Source of the DNA: Bradyrhizobium sp. 200
Lineage (GTDB): Bacteria; Pseudomonadota; Alphaproteobacteria; Rhizobiales; Xanthobacteraceae
Reading direction: 5' to 3'
Assembly: GCF_023100945.1 (NCBI RefSeq)
Contig: NZ_CP064689.1
Coordinates: forward strand, 8,538,001-8,602,000
DNA length: 64,000 nt
Shown: positions 8,571-17,457 of the stretch, piece by piece
Layout: each line of letters begins with the position of its first letter
How positions within the stretch are numbered: position 1 is the stretch's first letter
Made by a program: the position numbers and the translations under genes
The notes under the pieces: generated by a model
What the model was told of the DNA's origin: nothing
What the model saw: the letters and a program-made list of their open reading frames with translations, nothing else
Database searches by the model: none

Positions 8571-9382
8571 GCAGCCCTCCGTCCCAACAGCCGGTTCATG
8601 AAGCCCTTGCGTTCGGCGGGCACCACCATGGCGACTTCCTCGCCCATCAGGCGGCGCGAGGCATCGATATAGGCGCGCGCTGGCGCGCTGTCGGCATTGT
8701 TGAGCGTCACCGGCGTGCCGACGTTTGACGCCTTGAGCACTTCCTGGCTTTCGGGAATGATGCCGAGCAGCGGCGTGGCGAGGATTTCGAGGATGTCGTC
8801 GATCGTGAGCATCTCGCCGCGCGCCGCGCGCCCCGGATCGTAACGGCTGATCAGCACGTGTTTTTCCACGTGCTCGCCGCGCTCAGCCTTCACCGTCTTC
8901 GAATCGAGCATGCCGATGATGCGGTCGGAATCGCGCACCGAGGAAACCTCGGGATTGGTGACGATGACGGCCTCGTCGGCATAGCGCATGGCAAGCGTCG
9001 CGCCGCGCTCGATACCGGCCGGGCTGTCGCACAGGATCCAGTCGAACCGGCTCCTGAGTTCGTCGATCACGCGGCCGACGCCCTCGTCGGTGAGCGCGTC
9101 CTTGTCGCGCGTCTGCGAGGCCGGCAGCAGCCAGAGATTTTCCAGCCGCTTGTCGCGGATCAGCGCCTGCGGCAGCTTGGCGACGCCCTGCACCACGTTG
9201 ATAAGGTCGAACACCACACGGCGTTCGGCGCCCATCACGAGGTCGAGGTTGCGCAGGCCGACGTCGAAATCGACCACCACAACGCTCTGCCCGCTTTGCG
9301 CAAGCGCCGCGCCGAGCGCGGCTGTCGAGGTGGTTTTTCCAACGCCTCCCTTGCCCGAGGTAACGACCAGGACCTTGGCCAT
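8567..9382 (-). CDS. minD: Septum site-determining ATPase MinD
   Basis: A 271-residue ParA/MinD ATPase of normal length. The deviant Walker A motif (GKGGVGKTT, about residues 10-18) is complete with the signature lysine. Walker B region [10 protein letters not shown] and the C-terminal amphipathic membrane helix ([11 protein letters not shown]) are visible. ATP-bound MinD binds the membrane and recruits MinC; MinE stimulates hydrolysis. A strong AAGGAG precedes the ATG. It is the middle gene of minC-minD-minE, 19 bases after minC and overlapping minE by 4. Confidence 0.97.
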   Translation of the reverse strand: MAKVLVVTSGKGGVGKTTSTAALGAALAQSGQSVVVVDFDVGLRNLDLVMGAERRVVFDLINVVQGVAKLPQALIRDKRLENLWLLPASQTRDKDALTDEGVGRVIDELRSRFDWILCDSPAGIERGATLAMRYADEAVIVTNPEVSSVRDSDRIIGMLDSKTVKAERGEHVEKHVLISRYDPGRAARGEMLTIDDILEILATPLLGIIPESQEVLKASNVGTPVTLNNADSAPARAYIDASRRLMGEEVAMVVPAERKGFMNRLLGRRAA

Positions 9383-9401
9383 ACGTGATCTCCTTAGCCG
9401 G

Positions 9402-10103
9402 TTAATTCAGCGGGGTAATTTTCATGGTGTCCCCCTCCAGCCAGGCCTGCGCCGGGCGGTTGCGGAGGGAGATGTCGATTTCTTCTGCAGTCTGGTAGTA
9501 GCCGTCGATGGCGAGCAGCTCGGCCTCGATTTTCTGGCAGTAGATCCGCGCATTGGAATTGCCGTTGACGCCCGCCATCGCGCGGCCGCGCAGCGTCCCG
9601 TAGATGTGGATCGATCCGCCGGCGACGATCTCCGCTCCCGAGCCGACCGAGCCGAGCACGGTGACATCGCCTTCGATGAAGACGATCGACTGACCCGAAC
9701 GCACCGGGCTGTCGAGCAGCAGCGAGGTCGGCTTCGGCTTGGCCTCCGGCTCGGGCTTCTGCACCGGCTCGTTTCGCGTGATCACGCAGGCGCGGCCACC
9801 GGTCAACAAGGGCGGCATGTTCGCAGCGAGGCGCTCTTCGTCCACGCCCTCGATGCCGAGAACGCGAATGTTGCGCTCGTTGAGGCTGCCGAGAAGATGG
9901 GCGATGGCGGCGCTGGAGAGGTCGACCGATGCGAGATCGAGCACGATCGGCTTGCCGACGAAGTAGCCAGGCGAGCGCGCCAGCGTGGCGTCGATCTCGG
10001 CGAGCCATTCCACGATCGGCACGACAGGGCTGAATACGAACGCGACATAGGAACGGCCGCGCAGCCGGACCAATTGACGCGTGGGATCCGCTCGGACGTC
10101 CAT
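9402..10103 (-). CDS. minC: Septum site-determining protein MinC
   Basis: A 233-residue FtsZ polymerisation inhibitor. The N-terminal domain (about 1-105) shows RLRGRSYVAFVF and PIVLDLASVD. A Lys/Pro/Glu-rich linker near 130-140 leads to the C-terminal beta-helix (about 145-225) with PVRSGQSIVFIEGDVTVLGSVGSGAEI and the family's RIYCQKIEAELLAI ending. MinC is positioned by MinD at the poles. First gene of minCDE; a CtrA-type box lies 51-65 bases before its ATG. Confidence 0.96.
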   Translation of the reverse strand: MDVRADPTRQLVRLRGRSYVAFVFSPVVPIVEWLAEIDATLARSPGYFVGKPIVLDLASVDLSSAAIAHLLGSLNERNIRVLGIEGVDEERLAANMPPLLTGGRACVITRNEPVQKPEPEAKPKPTSLLLDSPVRSGQSIVFIEGDVTVLGSVGSGAEIVAGGSIHIYGTLRGRAMAGVNGNSNARIYCQKIEAELLAIDGYYQTAEEIDISLRNRPAQAWLEGDTMKITPLN

Positions 10104-10718
10104 GATGTTCGACTCGCCTTCCTTATTGAATGGTTAACAATCGACGAACTTGGTTAACGAGTAATTAATGCGACGACCCGCGTTGCGCGTGGAAAACCGC
10201 GTAACCGGCTGCAAATTCGGCGTATTTGTGGCTGTTTCTTGCTGCCGACCACGGGGGAACATGCGTCTAACCCTATGCGAATAGGGGTAATGCGAGTTGT
10301 AGTTAACAAGACCTCAACTTACTTTCGTCACGTTTCCGACCTAAATTAGTCCTCGCGCGGTTCCAACAAACTTACGTGTGCTGGCAGGGTAAGGGTCTGG
10401 CAGAGCATTCCGTCGGGCAGACGGACATTTGCCGGCAGGGGACTTAAGGCAGTGGAAGCGGTGGGGAAGGTGTGGCCGCGAGACATGATCTCGCAGACAG
10501 GTGTCGTCGGACGCAGGGACGACGCCTCGCACTTTGATTCAAATTTTCCGGCCAAACTTAGCAGTGGGTGGAGAGCGGACGTGGATTCCTCCGCGCACCA
10601 CCTTCTCCATGAGCTGGAACTCCTGTCCAATTCGTCCGCAGCCGCTTCGCCGCCAACCAATTTGTCGCCAATCAATCCGCCAAGTGCTAATCCGCCAAGC
10701 GTCATGAGGAGTGAGCGT
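10104..10718. other. Divergent regulatory region between minC and the 10719 gene
   Basis: A gene-poor stretch of 615 bases, AT-rich for this window in its left half. It holds the CtrA-type sites at 10130-10168 and another TTAAC at 10303-10307. The right half carries a direct repeat AATCCGCCAAG (near 10674 and 10689). The frame of the gene at 10719 stays open back to 10452, but the N-terminal part it would add is low in recognisable structure and has no good ribosome site, so I treat it as leader. Confidence 0.6.
10130..10168 (-). promoter_or_regulatory. CtrA-type full site plus half site upstream of minCDE
   Basis: TTAA at 10154-10157 and 10165-10168 are 7 bases apart. On the minus strand, the direction of minC, this reads TTAA-N7-TTAAC, a perfect CtrA consensus. 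A second motif, TTAACCAT on the minus strand (10130-10137), lies closer to the ATG at 10103. Direct control of min genes by CtrA has been reported in Sinorhizobium meliloti; its use here is inferred. Confidence 0.7.
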
Positions 10719-11273
10719 ATGAGTAGTCTGAGTGAACAGGAGCATCTCAATCCCCGCGATCCCCTGTACTACGCGCCGCGCTCGCTCCGTGAGCGGTCTG
10801 CCTTGCGCGGCGCGGGCCCCGAGACGCCGTTTTCTCCGGCGTCGTTCGACTCCCAGCTTGAAAGCGCGGTATCCGATGCGCTGCGCCACCCCCTCGATCC
10901 CGAGTTGATGCACGAACCCGGCCTGGAGTCGAAGAAGGCATTGTGGACCGTCGCGGCGCGTTTCGCCGCCGCCATCGGCGTCGCGGCACTCGTGGCGCTG
11001 TTCTTTGTCGTCGCCGTGCCCGGCTCGCGGCAGAGCGACGGTGAAGCATCGACGTCGACGTTCTCCAACGTCGCGCAGTCGATCAAGACCAGCCTGTTCC
11101 AGTCCAGAGAAGCTTCGCCAAAGCCTGCGATCAACGAATTCCAGGCCCTTCTCGCCTCCACGCCACCGAGCGCTCCGGCGGCGGCGTCCGAGCAGGACCA
11201 GCAATTGCTCAAGCAGTTCATGCAGTGGCGCGAGAAGCCGGATCCGGCCGCGCCACAACGCACCAACCCATAA
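10719..11273 (+). CDS. Hypothetical single-span membrane protein
   Basis: A 184-residue protein with no family I recognise. The ATG at 10719 is chosen because AGGAG lies 7 bases upstream. The first 75 residues are polar (SSLSEQEHLNPRDPLYYAPRSLRERS). One hydrophobic helix lies near residues 82-102 (FAAAIGVAALVALFFVVAVPG). A Ser/Ala/Pro-rich tail with a conserved-looking end (LLKQFMQWREKPD) follows. The topology suggests a cytoplasmic N-terminus and a periplasmic tail. It is 67 bases before a periplasmic binding-protein gene and probably co-transcribed with it. Confidence 0.7.
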   Translation: MSSLSEQEHLNPRDPLYYAPRSLRERSALRGAGPETPFSPASFDSQLESAVSDALRHPLDPELMHEPGLESKKALWTVAARFAAAIGVAALVALFFVVAVPGSRQSDGEASTSTFSNVAQSIKTSLFQSREASPKPAINEFQALLASTPPSAPAAASEQDQQLLKQFMQWREKPDPAAPQRTNP

Positions 11274-11340
11274 TCCAGACGGAGGGCAGACAATGCCCGA
11301 GAACCGACTTACGGCGATCTTGTTCTCAAGGAGTTTTGCC

Positions 11341-12909
11341 ATGACCTCGCACCGGATCGTCTTGCTGGTCGGAGCCATGTTGTTCGGTATCGCCGGCAGC
11401 GCCCAAGCCGCAGGCGACATTGCGATCGTGCGCGACCTTGCAAGCCGCGTCGGCCCCGTGATCGGGTCGGCACAAGCCTGCCGCGATATTGCGCGTCCCC
11501 GCATCCAGACCATCGTCGACAAATTTTCGCAGGTAATCCGCGAAGCCGCGTCGAACGAGGCAGAGCGTTCCGATCTCACCCAGGTGTTCGATCGCAGCGT
11601 GACCGAGGGGCGCACCGCCGTTACCTCGGGCAGGCTCGACTGCATCCGCGCCGACCGTCAGTTGGCCGACCTCGAACGCTCGATCTCCGGACCGAGCCTA
11701 TCCAGCGTGATCGGCCCCTCGCCCGCTGCGGCGGCGACCGCAGCGAATGCCGCGACCGCGCCGACGGCCAATGTGCCGGCCGGACCGTTGCCGCGCGGCA
11801 TCGGCGAAAAGGAAATCCGCTTCGGCATCGCCGCTCCCTTCTCCGGTTCGGCCCGCGAGCTGGGCCGCCAGATGAAGCTCGGCATCGAGACCGCCTTCAA
11901 CCGGATCAACGATGCCGGCGGCGTCGATGGGCGGATGCTCAAATTGTTCGCCGCCGACGACGGCTACGAGCCCTCGCGTACTGGCGAGGCCATGAAGCAG
12001 CTCTATGAAAAGGACCAGGTGTTCGGCATCGTCGGCAATGTCGGTACCCCGACCGCGGCGGTGGCCATCCCCTATGCGCTCGAACGCCGGATGCTGTTCT
12101 TCGGGGCCTTCACCGGCGCCAATATCCTGCGCAACGATCCGCCGGACCGCTACGTCTTCAACTACCGCGCCAGCTACGCCCAGGAAACCGACGCGGTCGT
12201 TCGCTACCTGGTCAAGATCCGCCGAATACCGCCTAGGCAGATCGCGGTCTTCGCGCAGCAGGACTCCTACGGCGACGCCGGATTTGCAGGAGTCGCAAAG
12301 GCGTTTCGTGCCCTTGGCGTCAATGACGGCACCATCCTCCGGCTCAACTACGCGCGAAACACCGTGGATGTGGAAGATGCGGTCAACCAGTTGAAACTGC
12401 AGAAGCCCCCCATCAGGGCGGTCGTCATGGTGCCTACCTATCGGGCCGCGGCAAGGTTCATCGAGAAGACGCGCGATCTCTTTCCCGGCATGATCTACAC
12501 CAATGTCTCGTTCGTCGGCTCCACCGCGCTTGCCGAAGAACTGAAGCTGTTGGGACCGCGCTACACCAACGGCGTGATCGTGACGCAGGTGGTGCCGGCG
12601 GTGTCGGGCTATTCATCCGCCGTGCTCGAATACAAGAACGCGCTCGCCAAATATTTCCCAGGCGAAGCGGCCGACTACGTTTCGTTCGAGGGCTATGTCG
12701 CCGCCAACGTCCTGATCGCGGGTATCAAGCGGACCGGCCCGCAGGTCGATACGGAGAAGCTGATCGACACGTTGGAGACGATGCGCAATCTCGACCTCGG
12801 TCTGGGGACCCAGCTCAGCTTCGGCCGCTCCGAGCACCAGGCCTCGAACAAGGTGTGGGGCACGGCGCTCGATGAGAGCGGACGGTATCAGCCGCTCGAT
12901 CTCGAATGA
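11341..12909 (+). CDS. ABC-type branched-chain amino-acid-like binding protein with extra N-terminal domain
   Basis: A 522-residue secreted protein. The ATG at 11341 gives a clean signal peptide (residues 1-23, ending AQA) and has AAGGAG upstream; an ATG at 11293 with GGAGGG is an alternative. Residues about 24-115 form a helical region with two cysteines, then an Ala-rich linker. From about residue 150 there is a complete type I periplasmic binding fold of the Leu/Ile/Val (Peripl_BP_6) family (IRFGIAAPFSGSARELG, GIVGNVGTPTAAVAIPYALE, VFAQQDSYGDAGFAGV). No permease or ATPase gene is nearby, so this may be a sensor or an orphan receptor. The N-terminal addition is unusual for the family. Confidence 0.85.
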   Translation: MTSHRIVLLVGAMLFGIAGSAQAAGDIAIVRDLASRVGPVIGSAQACRDIARPRIQTIVDKFSQVIREAASNEAERSDLTQVFDRSVTEGRTAVTSGRLDCIRADRQLADLERSISGPSLSSVIGPSPAAAATAANAATAPTANVPAGPLPRGIGEKEIRFGIAAPFSGSARELGRQMKLGIETAFNRINDAGGVDGRMLKLFAADDGYEPSRTGEAMKQLYEKDQVFGIVGNVGTPTAAVAIPYALERRMLFFGAFTGANILRNDPPDRYVFNYRASYAQETDAVVRYLVKIRRIPPRQIAVFAQQDSYGDAGFAGVAKAFRALGVNDGTILRLNYARNTVDVEDAVNQLKLQKPPIRAVVMVPTYRAAARFIEKTRDLFPGMIYTNVSFVGSTALAEELKLLGPRYTNGVIVTQVVPAVSGYSSAVLEYKNALAKYFPGEAADYVSFEGYVAANVLIAGIKRTGPQVDTEKLIDTLETMRNLDLGLGTQLSFGRSEHQASNKVWGTALDESGRYQPLDLE

Positions 12910-12957
12910 TCAAGGGGCTGCGATCCCTGTGATCGCGGCCTCTTCATCCGTCTGCGC

Positions 12958-13731
12958 TCAGCGCTTCTCGATGACCAGACTCTGGATGGCGCGACCGAAA
13001 TGGCCGCGCGCATCGGCGAGCCGCGCCATGGCGAGCCCCGCACCGTCGGTGCCGATCCAGGATTCGGCATCGAGCAGGATCCACTCGCCAACCGGCTCCC
13101 GCGAAAAATTCACGGTGAGATCGGCGTTGAGAAAGGTCCATTCGCGAAAATCCAGCACGGCCGAGGTGCCATTGCAGAAATCCGCCGCCGCCATCGCCCG
13201 CATCGCCTGCGAAACGGTCGCGCCTTCCACGATCGGCCGGTCGACGCGGTACCAGATCGCGCCGGGACCGGGCGAGCCGAAGTGGCCACGGGCGGCGCGC
13301 AGCGACATGCCGGTGACGAAAGGGCTCGAGGAGAAATCAACGTTCTCGACGCGCGATTGATCCGGTCCCGGAAGCTCGACCGGCAGGATCGCGGCCTCGG
13401 GCGGCAATTCCTGGGCCTGCACCTTGATCTTCAGCACGGTCGCGCCGACCACGACGACGCCCTTGGCGAGCAGCCTCACGGCGCAGAGCTGGATCTTGCG
13501 CCCCTCGCGCAAGACCTCGCTCTCGATCGTCAGCGGCGCCACCGGCACCGGGCGCATCAGATCGACGGTCACGCGCGCGACCCGCATCGCGACCGGCGCC
13601 GGAATCCGCTCCGCCGCCCATGCGACCAGCGCCGCCGGCGGCGAGCCGTGCTGCATGCTCGGGTCCCATGGTCCCGCAGCAAAGGGGCTGGTGACGACGT
13701 CGTTGCCGTCAACGCGGAAGATGGCATCCAT
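12958..13731 (-). CDS. Acyl-CoA thioesterase-like double hotdog protein
   Basis: A 257-residue protein of the TesB-like thioesterase family (two hotdog folds in tandem), expected to hydrolyse acyl-CoA esters. Diagnostic segments are TSPFAAGPWDPSMQHGSPPAALVAWAAE at the N-terminus (written here in part), RVTVDLMRPVPVAPL, and NADLTVNFSREPVGEWILLDAESWIG near the C-terminus. The frame is open to a GTG at 13821, but family proteins begin at the MDAIFRVDG equivalent, so ATG 13731 is chosen. It lies downstream of, and in the same direction as, an SDR gene. Confidence 0.82.
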   Translation of the reverse strand: MDAIFRVDGNDVVTSPFAAGPWDPSMQHGSPPAALVAWAAERIPAPVAMRVARVTVDLMRPVPVAPLTIESEVLREGRKIQLCAVRLLAKGVVVVGATVLKIKVQAQELPPEAAILPVELPGPDQSRVENVDFSSSPFVTGMSLRAARGHFGSPGPGAIWYRVDRPIVEGATVSQAMRAMAAADFCNGTSAVLDFREWTFLNADLTVNFSREPVGEWILLDAESWIGTDGAGLAMARLADARGHFGRAIQSLVIEKR

Positions 13732-13850
13732 CGGGTGGGAGGTCCTGTCGATCAAAGGGAACAGCTTCTTGCCTGCTTCGGCGGAACGAGTCGAGGCCGT
13801 GGCGGGCAGAGCGCGGTGCACAATTCACAAGAGACGGAGAGCGGCGTGCG

Positions 13851-14588
13851 TCAAATGAAGGCCATGCCGCCGTTGAGGACGATGGTCTGTCCGGTCATGT
13901 AGTCGTTGCCGAGCACCATCGCAACGGCTTGCGCCACTTCCTCGGCCTGACCCATGCGGCCGAGCGGGATGTTGCGGGCGAGATCGGTCCGACCGCCCAT
14001 CATGTCCGTTGCGATCAGCGACGGCGCCACCGCATTGACGGTGATCCCTTCCTTGACCAGCCGCGCGGCATAGCCTCGCGTGAGCCCTTCCATGCCGGCC
14101 TTGGAGGCGTTGTAGTGCACGCCGATGGCACCGGCGCCGCGCGCCGCACCCGACGAGATGTTGACGATGCGGCCCCATTTGCTCGCCCGCATCGCGGGCA
14201 GCACCGCTTGCGTGCACAGGAACGCCGATTTCAGGTTCACCGCGATGGTGCGGTCGAAATCATCCTCGGTGAGATCGTCGACGCCGCGCACGATCGCGAC
14301 GCCAGCATTGTTGACGAGAATGTCGATCGGGCCGAGCGCGGAGGCGACCTGCTCGACCATCGCAGCCACGGCCGCCGCCTGCGAGACATCGGCCGCAACC
14401 GCGACCGCGCGGCCGCCGCCGGATTTGATTTTGGCGACGACGGCTTCGGCATCATCAGCCCGTTCGCGATAATTGACCGCAACCGCTGCGCCGGCCCCGG
14501 CCAGCGCGAGCGCAACCGCCGCACCGATGCCGCGCGACGCCCCCGTCACCAGCGCGACATGCTTGCTCAAATCCTGTCCGGTCGCCAT
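13851..14588 (-). CDS. SDR-family oxidoreductase, FabG-like
   Basis: A 245-residue classical short-chain dehydrogenase. The cofactor motif TGASRGIG (residues 15-22), NNAG (about 92-95), the catalytic serine in NISSGAARG and the YNASK active-site motif (about 157-161) are all present, so it should be active. NYRER after beta-2 suggests NADP preference. Relatives include 3-oxoacyl-ACP reductases, but the isolated position away from fab genes makes a specific substrate unsafe. It probably forms a small operon with the thioesterase gene 119 bases downstream. Confidence 0.87.
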   Translation of the reverse strand: MATGQDLSKHVALVTGASRGIGAAVALALAGAGAAVAVNYRERADDAEAVVAKIKSGGGRAVAVAADVSQAAAVAAMVEQVASALGPIDILVNNAGVAIVRGVDDLTEDDFDRTIAVNLKSAFLCTQAVLPAMRASKWGRIVNISSGAARGAGAIGVHYNASKAGMEGLTRGYAARLVKEGITVNAVAPSLIATDMMGGRTDLARNIPLGRMGQAEEVAQAVAMVLGNDYMTGQTIVLNGGMAFI

Positions 14589-14694
14589 CGATCAAAGACC
14601 TCAACTGCCGTGAAGTGCGGCCGGGATCATATCACCGGGCAAGGGCCGGTGTGTCGAAGCGCGGACCTTCTCCGGCTGCGCCTGACCCGGAATT

Positions 14695-15783
14695 TCAGGG
14701 CGCGCCGGTGCCCACGCTCTCCAAAAACTCCTTCACCGTGCTGACCGTGCCGGTGTTGGTCGCGGCGTAACCGGGCAGGCTCGCGACGCCATCCTGGAAC
14801 TCGCGGCCCTTCATGATGTCGATGATGCGCCGCATCGGTTCGGTTTCCAGAAACGCGCGGCGGCAGACGAAGAAGTAATCCTCGGTCAGCAGCCGGATGA
14901 AATCGAGCCCGAACTGCCGGGCGGCCGCCTCGACGCCAAAACTCACATCCGCCATGCCGCTGGCGACATAGGCGGCGACGGCGGCGTGGGTGAACTCCAT
15001 CTGCTGCGCGCCGTTGATCCTGGCCTCGTCGATCCCATGCAGCGCCAGCAACTGATCGAACAGCAGCCGCGTGCCGGAATCATGATCGCGGTTGACGAAG
15101 CGCGCCTTGCGATCGACGACATCCTTGATGGAGGCGATCTGAAGCGGGTTGCCACGCTTGACCATCAGGCCCATTTCCCGCGTCACGAAACTGATCACGC
15201 GGTCCTCGCGCGGATCGAGCCATTCCCTGCAGGCCCGAATGCCCTGCGCGCGCAATTCGCCGCGCGGCAGATGCACGCCGGAAAGATCGCACGCGCCCTG
15301 CGCCAGCGACACCAGCGAATTCTGATTGCTGACATAACGCAGATCGACGCCGATGCCGGGTTCACGGTCCAGCAATTCGCGCAATTTCGACACCGCAAAA
15401 CCGTGGCTGGCGTGAACGCGGATGACGGACGGGCGTTGATGCAGGAACGGCTTGATCTCGGTCACCAGTTCCTGCGCGAGATTTTCAAGCTGCGGACCGA
15501 GCCGCGCCTGCATGCGCTCTCCGGCCCAGACCAGTTTTTCGCCGAAGGCGGTGAGCGCGGTGCCCTTGCCGCGCTGGGTCTCGACCAGCGGCACGCCGAA
15601 GAAATCGGACCACTGCTCGACCAGATTCCAGACATGGCGATAGGAAAGCTGGGCGTGCTTCGCCGCGCTGGTGAGCTTCCCGGTCTTCCGGATTTCATTG
15701 AGAACGCCGAGCATCACCACCGCCGTCTCCGGGCTGCCTTCCTTGTGAAATCGCCAGACGGTTTCGATCTCGACGTGATGCAT
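14695..15783 (-). CDS. ModE-type HTH regulator with periplasmic-binding-like sensor domain
   Basis: A 362-residue regulator. The N-terminal winged helix (about residues 20-95; KTGKLTSAAKHAQLSYRHVWNLVEQW, given in part) resembles the ModE/LysR type. The rest is a PBP-like ligand domain related to molybdate or substrate-binding proteins (VIRVHASHGFAVSKLRELL, DSGTRLLFDQLLALHGID, GMADVSFGVEAAARQFGLDFI). Such one-component regulators are known near formate dehydrogenase, molybdate and sulfur genes. Here it is divergent from an aldehyde dehydrogenase, its probable target. An inverted repeat TATGT-N7-ACATA lies between the two genes. Confidence 0.8.
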   Translation of the reverse strand: MHHVEIETVWRFHKEGSPETAVVMLGVLNEIRKTGKLTSAAKHAQLSYRHVWNLVEQWSDFFGVPLVETQRGKGTALTAFGEKLVWAGERMQARLGPQLENLAQELVTEIKPFLHQRPSVIRVHASHGFAVSKLRELLDREPGIGVDLRYVSNQNSLVSLAQGACDLSGVHLPRGELRAQGIRACREWLDPREDRVISFVTREMGLMVKRGNPLQIASIKDVVDRKARFVNRDHDSGTRLLFDQLLALHGIDEARINGAQQMEFTHAAVAAYVASGMADVSFGVEAAARQFGLDFIRLLTEDYFFVCRRAFLETEPMRRIIDIMKGREFQDGVASLPGYAATNTGTVSTVKEFLESVGTGAP

Positions 15784-15810
15784 GGAGCACTCGATTTATG
15801 AACTTGACTG

Positions 15811-15829
15811 CATATGTCTGCGAAACATA
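15811..15829. promoter_or_regulatory. Inverted repeat between regulator and aldehyde dehydrogenase genes
   Basis: TATGT (15813-15817) and ACATA (15825-15829) are inverted copies 7 bases apart, within an AT-rich divergent promoter region that also carries CATATG at 15811-15816. It lies 28 bases from the regulator ATG and 71 from the dehydrogenase start. It is a candidate operator of the ModE-like regulator. Confidence 0.4.
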
Positions 15830-15899
15830 GGTACACCATATCATATTTACAAAAGGCCATCTCCTCCTAATTTCAGGCACAACAAATGGAGGAAATATG

Positions 15900-17387
15900 A
15901 TGTCGATTGCATATGATTATGACCGCGCGTCCGTCCCCGCCATCGCAACCGGCAAGCCCCGGTTGCTGCTGATCGACGGCCGGCACGTCCCGTCCGCCTC
16001 CGGCCGCACCTTCAAGACGCTCAATCCGGCCAACGAACAGGTCATCGCGACGGTGGCCGAAGGCAACGAGGCCGACGTCGATCGCGCGGTGGCCGCGGCG
16101 CGGCGCGCCTTCGAGGGCCCCTGGCGCAGCATGCGCGCCTCCGAACGCGGGCAGATCCTGCTCCGCCTGGCCGACCTGATGAAGCAGCATGCCGACGAGA
16201 TCGCGGCGTTTGAAAGCCTCGATGCCGGCAAGCCGATCGCAGGCGTGCTGCGGCAGGACCTCCCCGCCGCCATCGATACGCTGATTTACTATGCCGGCTG
16301 GGCCGACAAGATCAGCGGCGAGGTCGTCTCGACGCGGGAAGAAGCGCTCACCTACACCATGCGCGAGCCGGTCGGCGTCGTGGCCGCCATCGTGCCCTGG
16401 AATTTCCCGCTGATGATCGGGATGTGGAAACTGGCGCCGGCGCTGGCCTGCGGCTGCACGATCGTGATGAAGCCCGCCGAGCTGACATCGCTTTCCGCAT
16501 TGCGCATCGGCGAGCTGGCGCTCGAAGCAGGATTGCCGCCCGGCGTCCTGAACATCGTTACCGGCCCGGGCCGCGTGGTCGGCGACGCGCTGGTCAATCA
16601 TCCTGATGTCGACAAGGTGACGTTTACGGGATCGCCTGGCGTCGGCCGCGGAATTCTGCGCGGCGCCGCCGGCAACTTCAAACGCGTCTCGCTTGAGCTC
16701 GGCGGCAAGTCCGCCAACGTCATCTTCGACGACGCCGATATCGAGGCGGCCAGCAAGGCGGCGGCGTCGGGAATCTTCTTCAATGCCGGGCAGGTCTGCT
16801 CGGCCGGCTCGCGCGTGCTGGCCCATGAGAAGGTCTATGACGAGGTGGTCGAGCGGCTGACGCAGCGCGCCAGGGCCATCCGCATCGGCGATCCCGCCGA
16901 TCGCGCCACGGCGATGGGGCCGGTGATCTCCGAGAAACAGATGAAGAGCATCCTCGATTACGTGGATATCGGCCGCAAGGAAGGCGCAACGTTGACGACG
17001 GGCGGCGAGCGCATCGGCGACCGCGGCTATTTCATCAGCCCCGCCGTGTTTGCCGACGTCGAGCACCAGATGCGCATCTCGCAGGAGGAAATCTTCGGCC
17101 CCGTGGTCAGCGTCATCAAATTCCGCGACGAAGCCGAGGCGCTCCGCATCGCCAACGGCACGGCCTACAGCCTCGCAGCCGGCGTCTGGAGCCGCGACAT
17201 CGGACGGGTGCAGCGCTTCGCGAAGCGGGCGAAGGCAGGGACGGTCTGGATCAACACCTATGGCTATACCGACGTGCGGCTGCCCTGGGGCGGCGTGCGC
17301 GATTCCGGCTTCGGCCGCGAACACGGCACGGCTGCGCTGGAGAATTTTACCGAGCCGAAAGCCGTTTGGATGAATCTGAACGTGTGA
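15900..17387 (+). CDS. NAD(P)-dependent aldehyde dehydrogenase
   Basis: A protein of about 495 residues of the ALDH superfamily with all active-site signatures: the oxyanion asparagine in VPWNFPL, the cofactor GSPGVGRGI loop, the catalytic glutamate in LELGGKS, the catalytic cysteine in FFNAGQVCSAGSR and the EEIFGPV motif. It oxidises an aldehyde to an acid; sequence resembles betaine/phenylacetaldehyde-type enzymes but does not fix the substrate. Two ATG codons are adjacent (15897, 15900); GGAGGA at 15888-15893 gives a normal spacing only to the second. It is divergent from a ModE-like regulator, which probably controls it. Confidence 0.93.
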   Translation: MSIAYDYDRASVPAIATGKPRLLLIDGRHVPSASGRTFKTLNPANEQVIATVAEGNEADVDRAVAAARRAFEGPWRSMRASERGQILLRLADLMKQHADEIAAFESLDAGKPIAGVLRQDLPAAIDTLIYYAGWADKISGEVVSTREEALTYTMREPVGVVAAIVPWNFPLMIGMWKLAPALACGCTIVMKPAELTSLSALRIGELALEAGLPPGVLNIVTGPGRVVGDALVNHPDVDKVTFTGSPGVGRGILRGAAGNFKRVSLELGGKSANVIFDDADIEAASKAAASGIFFNAGQVCSAGSRVLAHEKVYDEVVERLTQRARAIRIGDPADRATAMGPVISEKQMKSILDYVDIGRKEGATLTTGGERIGDRGYFISPAVFADVEHQMRISQEEIFGPVVSVIKFRDEAEALRIANGTAYSLAAGVWSRDIGRVQRFAKRAKAGTVWINTYGYTDVRLPWGGVRDSGFGREHGTAALENFTEPKAVWMNLNV

Positions 17388-17418
17388 GCGCCACACGTGA
17401 CTGCCCGCACGTGACTGC

Positions 17419-17454
17419 CAAGGCTCCTCCACCTTGCAAGGCTCCTCCACCTTG
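17419..17454. repeat. Perfect 18-base tandem duplication
   Basis: CAAGGCTCCTCCACCTTG occurs twice, head to tail, at 17419-17436 and 17437-17454. Just before it CACGTGACTGCC also occurs twice (17393-17404 and 17408-17419). These look like recent slippage duplications in the 3' region after the aldehyde dehydrogenase gene. The arms AAGG...CCTT can themselves pair. Confidence 0.9.
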
Positions 17455-17457
17455 GCC

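Noticed and set aside
10452..10718. N-terminal extension of the 10719 membrane protein
   Set aside because: No ribosome site at 10452, low-complexity sequence, and AGGAG sits 7 bases before the ATG at 10719.
15873..17450. 525-codon minus-strand frame opposite the aldehyde dehydrogenase
   Set aside because: No recognisable domain; the plus strand carries all ALDH active-site motifs.
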